64,000 nt of DNA from Pseudooceanicola endophyticus. GTDB lineage: Bacteria; Pseudomonadota; Alphaproteobacteria; Rhodobacterales; Rhodobacteraceae. The notes under the pieces are model-generated. The model was not told where the DNA came from. It did no database searches and saw only the letters and a list, made by a program, of their open reading frames with translations. Positions 8,699 to 16,677 of the stretch are shown one piece after another. The stretch is from the NCBI RefSeq assembly GCF_018760365.1, contig NZ_JAHIAB010000013.1:1-64000 (forward strand), read 5' to 3'. Numbering within the stretch: position 1 is the first letter of the stretch; each line of letters begins with the position of its first letter. The position numbers were made by a program, and so were the translations under genes.

Positions 8699-9147
8699 GT
8701 CCTGCCTCGTTCTGCGCTGTCAGGTCCCGGTTAGACCGCGTTCGGCAGAGGGCTGCAATCGCCGGGTCCCGCAAAACGTCCGCCACCCGGGCGCCTGCCC
8801 AGCAGAGCCGCAGGTCGGCGCCCCAGGCGGGTGCGGCGCGCTGCCGGTTCCCGTGCACGCTGAAAGCGGTATGGCTCCGATGAGGCGATTTTCCGGTGCG
8901 ACCCCGCAAAGACGTGAGCATTTTGTGGGCAATCCAGGCAGGACGCATCAATTCGGTCGCAGTTCGGCGCAAATTTCGAAACCCCGCGCATCGGGGCCGC
9001 GGTTCCCGGCGCAGATTGCAGACTTTTTGCGGAACAATGCTCCTAAGGTCGATCCCGACGGGCCATGCCGCTGCGATTGCAGGGAAAACGACCCTAAGCC
9101 GATGCCTTGACCCGGGGCGTGTGCCGGGCTGCGACAGGAACAGGACC
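8699..9147. other. Divergent intergenic region without a recognisable gene
   Basis: These 449 bases separate the gamma-glutamyltransferase and flavin oxidoreductase genes. The open frame of the oxidoreductase runs back to about 8896, but that extension is arginine-rich and unlike any N-terminus I know, so it is not taken as coding. The part from about 8880 to 9050 is less GC-rich and could hold both promoters. No clear dyad was found. Confidence 0.5.
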
Positions 9148-10647
9148 ATGCATTCTTTGCCGAACGACATGTCGATGGACAGCGCCCACGCGGTGCCGGG
9201 GGCCGCTGAGGCCGCCGTGGCCCGGCAGCTGCGCCAGCTGGGCCTGCCCGGTGCCGAATGGACCGTGCCGCGCCCCGGGCCGGACGGCCAGCCGCTTCTG
9301 GATGCCGTGGTGATCGGCGGCGGCATGTACGGCGTGTCCTGTGCCGCAGAGCTCTGGGCGCGCGGCCTGCGCAATATCCTGATCCTCGAGCGCAACCCGG
9401 AAGGCCGGGAGGGGCCCTGGACCACCTATGCCCGGATGCCGACGCTGCGCTCTCCGAAGACACTGCCGGGGATCTCTCTCGGGACCGGGGCCCTGACCTT
9501 TCCGGCCTGGTACGAGGCGACCTTCGGCAAGGCCGCCTGGGAGGCGCTCTACAAGGTGCCGAACGCGGTCTGGGTCGATTACATCGCCTGGGTGCGCCGC
9601 ACGCTGGCGCTGCCGATGCAGAGCGGGGTCGCGGTCACGGCGCTGCGGCCCGCCGCCGATCACGTGGCGCTGGACTGCGAGGATGGCCGCACCCTTTACG
9701 CCAAGCGCGTGGTAGTGGCCACGGGCCGGGCTGCCACCGGCGGCTGGAGCCTGCCGGCGGGCGTCGATCCGGCGCTGCTGTCGACCGGGCGCGCCGCCCA
9801 TACCAGCCAGGAGATCGACTTTGCCGCGCTGCGGGGCCGGCGCGTGGCGGTGATCGGGGCCGGGGCCTCGGCCTGGGACAATGCCGCGACGGCGCTGGAA
9901 GCCGGCGCCGCCTCGGTCGAGATGTTCTGCCGCCGTCTGGCCCTGCCGCAGGTCAACAAGGGCCGGGCGCATTCCAACGCGGGCTTTGCCGAGGGCTGGA
10001 TGGATCTGGATGATGCGCAGCGCTGGACGCTGACGACCTATCTGGACAGCATGCCCGCCCCGCCCCCGCATGAAACCGTGTTGCGCACCTGCCGGCATCC
10101 GGGCTTTGTCATCCGCTTCGGCACCCGGATCACCCATGCGGTGCCGACGGCGGAGGGGCTGAGCGCGCGGATCTCGACCGGAGAGGAAAAGGCCTACGAT
10201 TTCCTGATCCTCGGCACCGGCTTCCGGGTGGACCTGATGCAGGAGCCGCTGTTTGCCGGGCTCCACGAAGCGATCCGGCTCTGGGGCGACTGTTTCGTGC
10301 CGCCGCGCCCCGGGGCGGAGCATCTGCTGCGAATGCCCTACCTCGGCCGCCATTTCGAGCTTCTGGAAAAGCCCGGGCATACCCTGGCCGGGCTGGAGCG
10401 GGTGCATCTGTTCAACGCCGCGGGGTTCCTGAGCGTGGGCAACCTCTCGCTCGACGTGCCGACGCTGAGCGCGGGCGGTCACTGGCTGGCCGCGCGGGTC
10501 TGCCAGAAGCTCTTCGCCGAGGAATTCGACGCCGTTCTGGGGCAGCTCAGACGCTGGGAGGGCGAGCACGAGCTGGCGCCGACCCCGTTCTACGCCCCCG
10601 ATTTCATCAACCGCACAGGCCGTGCCGCAGAGACCGAGACCCCATGA
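9148..10647 (+). CDS. FAD/NAD(P)-dependent oxidoreductase
   Basis: A 499-residue flavoprotein. A Rossmann FAD motif appears near residues 52-60 (DAVVIGGGMYGVSCAAEL) followed by an acidic strand end (LILERN). A second nucleotide motif is RVAVIGAGASAWDNAATALEAGA near residue 233. The layout resembles flavin monooxygenases and lysine/ornithine N-monooxygenase-like proteins. The start is the ATG of MHSLPNDMSM, preceded by ACAGGAACAGGACC. It overlaps the following aldo/keto reductase by four bases (ATGA), so the two are co-translated. Substrate is unknown. Confidence 0.82.
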   Translation: MHSLPNDMSMDSAHAVPGAAEAAVARQLRQLGLPGAEWTVPRPGPDGQPLLDAVVIGGGMYGVSCAAELWARGLRNILILERNPEGREGPWTTYARMPTLRSPKTLPGISLGTGALTFPAWYEATFGKAAWEALYKVPNAVWVDYIAWVRRTLALPMQSGVAVTALRPAADHVALDCEDGRTLYAKRVVVATGRAATGGWSLPAGVDPALLSTGRAAHTSQEIDFAALRGRRVAVIGAGASAWDNAATALEAGAASVEMFCRRLALPQVNKGRAHSNAGFAEGWMDLDDAQRWTLTTYLDSMPAPPPHETVLRTCRHPGFVIRFGTRITHAVPTAEGLSARISTGEEKAYDFLILGTGFRVDLMQEPLFAGLHEAIRLWGDCFVPPRPGAEHLLRMPYLGRHFELLEKPGHTLAGLERVHLFNAAGFLSVGNLSLDVPTLSAGGHWLAARVCQKLFAEEFDAVLGQLRRWEGEHELAPTPFYAPDFINRTGRAAETETP

Positions 10648-11636
10648 CCCAAAGCCAGATCCAGACCCTGCCGCCCAAGACCCCCGCCCGCGTGAAGACC
10701 CGCCTGCACCGGCGCTCCGGCCTGACCTTCAGCGAGCTGTCGCTGGGCGCGGCCCGCTGGGGCGAGGCGGTGGGCGCCGCCGGAGAGGCCGAGGTGCGCG
10801 ACGTCTTCGAGGCCGCCTGGGAGGCGGGCGTGCGCTACTACGATACCGCGCCCTTCTACGGCAGCGGGCTGTGCGAGCATCGCCTGGGCGAACAGCTGCG
10901 CTGGAAGCCGCGCGACAGTTACCTGCTGTCAACCAAGGTGGGGATCGACCTTGATGCCCATGGCACGCGGGTGCCGATCCCTTCGGTCTACAGCCAGAAC
11001 CTCGCCTTCAAGCCGATCTGCGACTATTCCGAGGCCGGCATCCGCAATTCCTTCGAAAGCTCGCTGCACCGGATGGGCATTACCCGTGCCGACATTGCCT
11101 TCATGCACGGGCTCAGCGTCTGTCCGAATGGCCTTGACTGCGCGATGGAGACCGGGATGCCCGCGCTGATGAAGCTGCGCGAGGAAGGGCTGCTGCGGAT
11201 GGTGGGGGTGGGGGCCAACACGCCCGCGATCGCGATGCGCATCCTCGAGGGGTTCGACATCGACATCCTGCTTTTCGCAGGAGGGCTGTCGCTGGTGGAT
11301 CATGCCGGCGCGCAGGAGGTGATGGCCGCCTGCCGGGCCCGCGACATCGCGGTGCTGAGCGCCTCTCCTTTCGGAAACAGCGCCTTCTACGGCGAGGCGA
11401 ACGCGCCGCTCCGGGCACGGCTGGCAGAGATCTGCACCCGCCACGGCGTCAGCGAGGGGGCCGCGATCATCCGCTTCGGGCTGCTGCAGGACTGCGTGGT
11501 TTCGGTGCTGTGGTCCACCAAGACCCTGCATCATGTCCACAGCACGCTGGCCAGCTACGCCGAGACGATCCCCCTCGCCTTCTGGGAGGACTGCGTTTCC
11601 GGGGGGCTGGTCGCGCCCTGGGTCCTGGGCGGCTGA
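10644..11636 (+). CDS. Aldo/keto reductase
   Basis: A 330-residue aldo/keto reductase, close to the D-threo-aldose 1-dehydrogenase/pyridoxal dehydrogenase branch. The catalytic tetrad is visible: Asp and Tyr in RYYDTAPFYGSG, Lys in LLSTKVG and His in IAFMHGLS. The N-terminus LTFSELSLGAARWGE fits the first barrel strand. It is coupled to the flavin oxidoreductase by an ATGA overlap, so the pair probably acts on one substrate in sequence, such as an alcohol or lactol and its oxidised product. Confidence 0.88.
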   Translation: MTQSQIQTLPPKTPARVKTRLHRRSGLTFSELSLGAARWGEAVGAAGEAEVRDVFEAAWEAGVRYYDTAPFYGSGLCEHRLGEQLRWKPRDSYLLSTKVGIDLDAHGTRVPIPSVYSQNLAFKPICDYSEAGIRNSFESSLHRMGITRADIAFMHGLSVCPNGLDCAMETGMPALMKLREEGLLRMVGVGANTPAIAMRILEGFDIDILLFAGGLSLVDHAGAQEVMAACRARDIAVLSASPFGNSAFYGEANAPLRARLAEICTRHGVSEGAAIIRFGLLQDCVVSVLWSTKTLHHVHSTLASYAETIPLAFWEDCVSGGLVAPWVLGG

Positions 11637-11668
11637 GCGGGCCCCCGGAAACGCTGCCGGCAGCCGGG

Positions 11669-12676
11669 TCAGATCCGCACGCAGATCTTGCCGAAATGCG
11701 CGCCGCTTTCCTGATGGCGGAAGGCCGCGGCCAGATCGGGCAGGTCGAAGGTGCGATCGATCACCGGACGGATCCTCAGGGCCTCCAGCGCCCGCACGAA
11801 ATCCAGCTGGTGCTGGCGCGAACCGACGATGAGGCCCTGAAGCCGCTGTTGGCGCGCCATCAGCAGGGCCGTCGGGATCTTGCCGTCGCGCCCGGTCAGC
11901 ACGCCGATCAGTGCCAGATGCGCGCCGGGCCGCCCGGCCACGATGGACTGCGCCAGGGTGCCGGGGCCTCCGACCTCGACCACCAGATCGACGCCGCGCC
12001 CGCCGGTCAGGCGCTGCATCTCGGCGCCCCAGTCCGGTGTCGTGCGGTAGTTGATCACGTGATCAGCCCCGAGGGCGCTCAGCCGGTCCAGCTTGGCATC
12101 CGAGGAGGAGGTGGCGATGACCCGGGCCCCCATCGCCTTGGCCAGTTGCAGCGCGTAGACCGAGACGCCGCCGGTGCCCAGCACCGCCACGGTATCCCCC
12201 GCCTTCAGCCCGCCATCGACCACCAGCGCACGCCAGGCCGTCAGCCCGGCGGTGGTGATGGTGGCGGCTTCCGCGTGGCTCCAGCCCTGCGGGGCGGCGG
12301 TGAACCAGCTGGCCGGCAGGGTGACGCGTTCCCGGGCATAGCCGTCGCGCCCGTCGCCCGGCGTGCCGGAAAAGTCGTGCGGGCGCCTGTCGCCCTCCTG
12401 CCAGTCCGGGAAGAAACACGAGACCACGGCATCGCCGGGACGCAGGGCCGTGACCCCATCGCCCACCGCCTCGACCAGGCCGGCGCCGTCGGCCATGGGG
12501 ATACGACCGTCGGGCAGGGCGCCTTGAACCGCGCAGACCCGGTAGTCATGGTAGTTGAGCGAGGTCGCATGGAGCCGCACGGTGATCTCTCCGGGGCCGG
12601 GGCGGGCAGGGTCCTCCGCGTCTTCCAGCACGAGGTTGTCCAGCCCACCGGGCGCCCTGAGGGTCATCTGTTTCAA
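11669..12676 (-). CDS. MDR-family NAD(P)-dependent alcohol dehydrogenase/quinone reductase
   Basis: A 335-residue zinc-independent-looking medium-chain dehydrogenase. It has the GroES-like N-terminus (LRAPGGLDNLVLEDAEDPAR), MADGAGLVEAVGDGV near residue 62 and the coenzyme motif VAVLGTGGVSVYALQLAKAMGA near 168. The catalytic and structural zinc cysteines of alcohol dehydrogenases are absent. The start is a TTG (LKQMTLRAPGG) with AAAGGA six bases upstream; an ATG three codons later is the alternative. It is the last gene of the long minus-strand array, 108 bases after the aldolase gene. Confidence 0.85.
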   Translation of the reverse strand: MKQMTLRAPGGLDNLVLEDAEDPARPGPGEITVRLHATSLNYHDYRVCAVQGALPDGRIPMADGAGLVEAVGDGVTALRPGDAVVSCFFPDWQEGDRRPHDFSGTPGDGRDGYARERVTLPASWFTAAPQGWSHAEAATITTAGLTAWRALVVDGGLKAGDTVAVLGTGGVSVYALQLAKAMGARVIATSSSDAKLDRLSALGADHVINYRTTPDWGAEMQRLTGGRGVDLVVEVGGPGTLAQSIVAGRPGAHLALIGVLTGRDGKIPTALLMARQQRLQGLIVGSRQHQLDFVRALEALRIRPVIDRTFDLPDLAAAFRHQESGAHFGKICVRI

Positions 12677-12784
12677 GGGATGTCCTTTCGTCTTGCTGTC
12701 GGGGCCGGGGTCGGTCCGTTCCCGGGGTAATCTGGGGCGCTGCCTGCGGTTTCCAACGATTTCCTGCCGCCGCGCGCCCCGGGG

Positions 12785-13519
12785 TCAGCTCCGGTAATCG
12801 CTGGCCAGGCCGGTGAGAGAGCGCAGGTGCGCCGCCCATTCCAGCGCCAGGTCGCCGTCTTCCTCGTTCATCTGCACGTATTGGCCATGCACCCGGTCCG
12901 CGATGCTGTCTTCGATCAGGCGCAGCGGGCGACCGCTGGCGGTGGCGGCCAGCTGGATCTCGCAGGCGCGCTCCAGGTAGAACATGTTCGAGAACATCTC
13001 GGCGGCAGAGCGCCCGGTGGCGATCAGCCCGTGGTTGCGCAGCACCATGACCGGGTGATCCCCCATGTCCGCGACGAGGCGCTGACGTTCTTCCGGATCC
13101 AGCGAGATGCCCTCGAAATCGTGGTAGGCCACGCGGTTGTGGAACTGGAGGGAGATCTGGTTGAGCGGCAGCAGCCCCTCTTCGAGGCAGGACAGGGCGA
13201 CGCCCGCGCGGGTATGGGTATGCATGATCCAGGCGGCGTCATGGCGATGCATGTGCAGCGCCGAATGGATGGTGAAGCCGGCCGGATTGACCCGGTGCGG
13301 ACTGCCGTCGAGCTTGCGGCCCTCGGTGTCGATCCTGACCAGGGAGGAGGCGGTGATCTCTTCCCAACGCCAGCCGTAGGGATTGATCAGAAAATGCCCC
13401 TCCTGGCCGGGAATGCGGGCGGTGATATGGGTGTAGATCAGGTCGGTGAAGCGGTGCAGGGCGGCCAGCCGGTAGCAGGCGGCCAGGTCCTCGCGGGTCT
13501 GTTGCTCTTCTGGCGTCAT
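12785..13519 (-). CDS. Class II aldolase/adducin family protein
   Basis: A 244-residue protein of the class II aldolase/adducin fold. Metal-binding histidines are seen in ALHMHRHDAAWIMHTHTRAG and in VMVLRNHGLIATG. Family members include fuculose-phosphate aldolase and several decarboxylases or isomerases acting on small sugar-like acids. The start MTPEEQQTREDLAACYRL lies 14 bases after the thioesterase stop, so it belongs to the carnitine-type array, although no aldolase step is known in that route. Confidence 0.88.
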   Translation of the reverse strand: MTPEEQQTREDLAACYRLAALHRFTDLIYTHITARIPGQEGHFLINPYGWRWEEITASSLVRIDTEGRKLDGSPHRVNPAGFTIHSALHMHRHDAAWIMHTHTRAGVALSCLEEGLLPLNQISLQFHNRVAYHDFEGISLDPEERQRLVADMGDHPVMVLRNHGLIATGRSAAEMFSNMFYLERACEIQLAATASGRPLRLIEDSIADRVHGQYVQMNEEDGDLALEWAAHLRSLTGLASDYRS

Positions 13520-13533
13520 CTTGGGTCCGGGGA

Positions 13534-14954
13534 TCAGGGGCGCTGGCCCACCGCGCCGCCCGCGCCTTCGGCGGGGAGGCCGGCATGGGCCTGGGCGAGG
13601 GAGCTCAGGGCGGCGGCGATGGCGGGTTCGGGGCTGCTGGCGCGCCGGGTGGTCAGGTCGGTGTGCAGCATCAGGCATTCCAGCGTCGTGGCCAGGGTGC
13701 CATCCGGCAGCCAGACCCGGTGGAACAGCCGCATCTTCTTGCCCTGCGCCTCAAGCACCTGGGTCGTCACCGTCAGCTGCGTGTCGCGATGCACCTCGGC
13801 CAGATAGCGGATGCGGGTATCGACGGTGAAAAAGCTCTTGCCCGAAGCCACATAGGCCGCATCCGCCCCGATCAGCTTCATCAGCCCGTCGGTGGCCCAG
13901 CTGCCCAGTTCCAGATAGGCGGCTTCGTTCATGTGGCCGTTGTAGTCCGTCCAGGTGACCGGCACCGCGCGGCGCGAGGTGACCGGCAGGCCGTCTTGTT
14001 CGTCCAGCGCGGGCAACTGGGCCTCGTGGCGCAGGATCACGCCACCGGCGCCGCTGCCGCAATGGCGCAGCCCGCGCAGGATGGCGACCAGATTGTCGTC
14101 GCGCAGCCGGTCCAGCTGGGCGATGCTCAGGTGCCCCGACTGGGCATCGGACTGGGCGCTGATCGTCGCGATCAGATCCGCGTCCAGTTCGGGCACGTCG
14201 GTCAGCTTCGACCAGGGCCAGTGGAGGGAGGGCCGAACTGCGCGATGTAGCTGGCCATCCCGTCCGCCCCGCCTGCGATGCGGTAGGTCTCGAACAGGCC
14301 CATCTGCGCCCAGCGAAGCCCGAAGCCCATGCGGATGGCATCGTCGATCTGCGTGGTGGTGGCGATGCCGTCCTTCAGCATCCACAGCGCCTCGCGCCAG
14401 ACCGCTTCCTGGAAGCGGTTGCCGATGAAGGCGTCGATCTCGGTTTCCAGCTCCAGCGGGAACATGCCCAGGTCGGTGATCACCGGTATCGCCCGGGCGC
14501 GCAAGTCCTCGGGGCCCGAGACCTCGGCCAGGGGCAGCAGGTAGACGGGGTTGAAGGGATGCACCACCACGACGGGCGCCCCCTTTTCGCCCAGCTCCGA
14601 GGCCCTGAAGCCGGAGGTCGAAGAGGCGATGAAGCCCCCCTCGGGCAGGTGGGGGGTGATCTCGGCATAGACGCGGTGCTTCAGCTCCAGCCGTTCCGAG
14701 ACGCTTTCCTGCACCCAGTCGGCGCCGGTGACGGCCTCTGCGATGCTGTCGCAAAGGGTCAGGCGGCCTTCTGCGGGCAGGGCGCGATCATAGAGCGCGG
14801 GCAGGGATGCCCGGGCATTCTCCAGCACGGCGCGGATCTGCGCCGCGGCCCCGGGGGCGGGGTCGAAGACGCTGACATCCCAGCCGTTCAGCAGCAGACG
14901 CGCGGCCCAGCCGCCGCCGATGACACCGCCGCCAATCAGGGCCGCGCGGCTCAT
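13534..14954 (-). pseudogene. lcdH: L-carnitine 3-dehydrogenase/thioesterase fusion, split by a frameshift
   Basis: The N-terminal half (from 14954) is L-carnitine dehydrogenase: ALIGGGVIGGGWAARLLLNG (NAD site), SSTSGFRASEL and VVHPFNPVYLLPLAEV. It oxidises L-carnitine to 3-dehydrocarnitine. The C-terminal half is a hotdog thioesterase (VTWTDYNGHMNEAAYLELG), the betainyl-CoA thioesterase known as a fusion partner in rhizobia. The frames differ: after YIAQFGP the first frame reaches a stop at 14202, while the natural continuation SLHWPWSKLTDVPELDADL is one frame away. One base is missing in the C-run (CCC on the coding strand) at 14230-14232. This is either a sequencing error or a recent null mutation. 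Its ATG overlaps the BKACE stop. Confidence 0.85.
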
Positions 14955-15871
14955 GCCGGCACCGGCATGGCGCGTTTCACCAGGCCCAGCTGCGCGCGGA
15001 CCTCTGCCGGGCCGATCAGCGTCGCGCCCATGTTGCTCAGAAGCGAGGCGGCGCGTTCGACCAGCTGCGCGTTGGTCGCCAGCACGCCGCGATCCAGGTA
15101 GAGGTTGTCCTCGAGGCCGACGCGGACATTGCCACCGGCCAGCGCGGCGGCAGCGACATAGGGCATCTGGTCCCGGCCCAGGCTGAAAGCCGACCAGGTC
15201 CAGCCGGCGGGCACGTTGCCGACCATTGCCAGGAAGGTGTTCAGGTCGTTCGGCGCGCCCCAGGGCACGCCCATGCACAGCTGCACCAGCGCCGGATCTG
15301 CCAGCACGCCTTCCTTCACCAGCTGGGTGGCGAACCACAGGTGACCAGTGTCGAAGGCCTCGATCTCGGGCTTGACGCCCAGGGCGGTCATCTGGGCGCC
15401 CATGGCGCGCAGCATGTTCGTCGTGTTGGTCATGACGTAATCGCCATCCCCAAAGTTCATCGAGCCGCAATCGAGGGTGCAGATCTCGGGGAGGCAGGCG
15501 CGGATATGCGCCATGCGGGCACTGGCCCCGGCCATATCGGTGTTGGGCGCATCCAGGTCCATCGGGGTTTCCGGCGCGCCGAAGGTCAGGTCTCCGCCGA
15601 TGCCGGCGGTCAGGTTCAGCACCACGTCCACCTCGGAGGAGCGGATGCGATCCGTCACCTCGCGGTAATAGTCGAGGTCCCGGCAGGGCGCGCCGGTTTG
15701 CGGATCGCGGACATGGCAATGCACGATGGCGGCCCCGGCGCGGGCGGCGTCGATGGCGGCCTCGGCGATCTGCTTGGGAGAGCGCGGCACCAGCGGGCTC
15801 TTGTCCTGGGTGGCGCCGGCGCCGGTGATGGCGGCGGTAAGGAACAGCTTGCGGGTCATCTGAAGCGGCAT
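14951..15871 (-). CDS. Beta-keto acid cleavage enzyme (BKACE), probable dehydrocarnitine cleavage enzyme
   Basis: A 306-residue BKACE (DUF849) protein. The Zn-binding pair HCHVRD is at residues 51-56, after the opening TRKLFLTAAITGAG. These enzymes transfer an acetyl group from a beta-keto acid to an acyl-CoA. Beside carnitine dehydrogenase and a betainyl-CoA thioesterase, the expected reaction is dehydrocarnitine plus acetyl-CoA giving betainyl-CoA and acetoacetate. It begins 20 bases after the CaiD-like gene and overlaps the carnitine dehydrogenase start by four bases. Confidence 0.9.
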   Translation of the reverse strand: MPLQMTRKLFLTAAITGAGATQDKSPLVPRSPKQIAEAAIDAARAGAAIVHCHVRDPQTGAPCRDLDYYREVTDRIRSSEVDVVLNLTAGIGGDLTFGAPETPMDLDAPNTDMAGASARMAHIRACLPEICTLDCGSMNFGDGDYVMTNTTNMLRAMGAQMTALGVKPEIEAFDTGHLWFATQLVKEGVLADPALVQLCMGVPWGAPNDLNTFLAMVGNVPAGWTWSAFSLGRDQMPYVAAAALAGGNVRVGLEDNLYLDRGVLATNAQLVERAASLLSNMGATLIGPAEVRAQLGLVKRAMPVPA

Positions 15872-15891
15872 GATGTCTCCTGTCGTCTGGG

Positions 15892-16677
15892 TCAGCGACC
15901 GGTCCAGACCGGGTCGCGTTTCTCGGCGAAGGCGCGGGCGCCTTCCTTCTGGTCCTCGGAGCGGTAGAGCCGCTCGACCGTTTCGAACTGGCTGGCGTTG
16001 ATCCGGTTCATGGCATCCTGGAACTTCATGTCCTCGGCCTCGCGGGCGATTTCCTTGATGGCGGCGAGGACCAGCGGCGGACCGGCGGCCAGATCGTCGG
16101 CCATCTTGCGGGCCTCCTGCATCAGCGCCTCGGCGGGCAGGATGCGGTTCACCAGGCCCCAGCGATGCGCCTCTTCGGCGTCGAACCAGCGACCGGTGAA
16201 CAGCAGTTCCATGGCGATGTGATAGGGGATGCGTTTCGGCAGCTTGAGGGTTGCCGCATCCGCCACCGTACCCGAGCGGATTTCCGGCAGGGCGAAGGTG
16301 GCATGGTCGGCGGCCAGGATGATGTCGGCGCCAAGCGCCAGCTCAAGCCCGCCACCGCAGGCGATACCGTTGACGGCGGCAATCACCGGCTTGTTCAAGC
16401 CGCGCAGTTCCTGCAGGCCGCCGAAACCGCCCTTGCCGTAATCGGCATCTGCGGCCTCGCCTTCGGCGGCGGCCTTCAGGTCCCAGCCGGGGCAGAAGAA
16501 CTTGGGCCCCGCGCCGGTTATGATGGCGACCCGCAGTTCCGGGTCGTCGCGGAAAGCGGTGAAGATCTCGCCCAGCTCGCGGCTGGTGGCGATGTCGATC
16601 GCATTGGCCTTGGGCCGGTTCAGCGTCACTTCAAGAACCGCGCCGCGTCGGGCGGTGATCACGTTCGAAAGGGTCAA
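15892..16677 (-). CDS. caiD: Enoyl-CoA hydratase, CaiD-like (crotonobetainyl-CoA hydratase)
   Basis: A 261-residue crotonase. It has AAVNGIACGGGLELALGAD near residue 100 (oxyanion hole) and ATFALPEIRSGTVADAATLKLP, and the FTGRWFDAEEAHRWGLVNRI segment characteristic of CaiD-type hydratases. It would hydrate crotonobetainyl-CoA to carnitinyl-CoA. The start is a TTG that overlaps the CoA-ligase stop (TTGA), with GGAGAG five bases upstream. Substrate assignment rests mainly on the neighbouring carnitine genes; another enoyl-CoA is possible. Confidence 0.82.
   Translation of the reverse strand: MTLSNVITARRGAVLEVTLNRPKANAIDIATSRELGEIFTAFRDDPELRVAIITGAGPKFFCPGWDLKAAAEGEAADADYGKGGFGGLQELRGLNKPVIAAVNGIACGGGLELALGADIILAADHATFALPEIRSGTVADAATLKLPKRIPYHIAMELLFTGRWFDAEEAHRWGLVNRILPAEALMQEARKMADDLAAGPPLVLAAIKEIAREAEDMKFQDAMNRINASQFETVERLYRSEDQKEGARAFAEKRDPVWTGR

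Noticed and set aside
11651-11666. Palindrome GCTGCCGGCAGC between the convergent aldo/keto reductase and MDR genes as a terminator
   Set aside because: The stem is only six pairs without a loop and no T-run follows on either strand.
14225-14240. Programmed frameshift in the carnitine fusion gene
   Set aside because: There is no slippery heptamer with a following pseudoknot or Shine-Dalgarno stimulator that I can see, and related fusions are in one frame.
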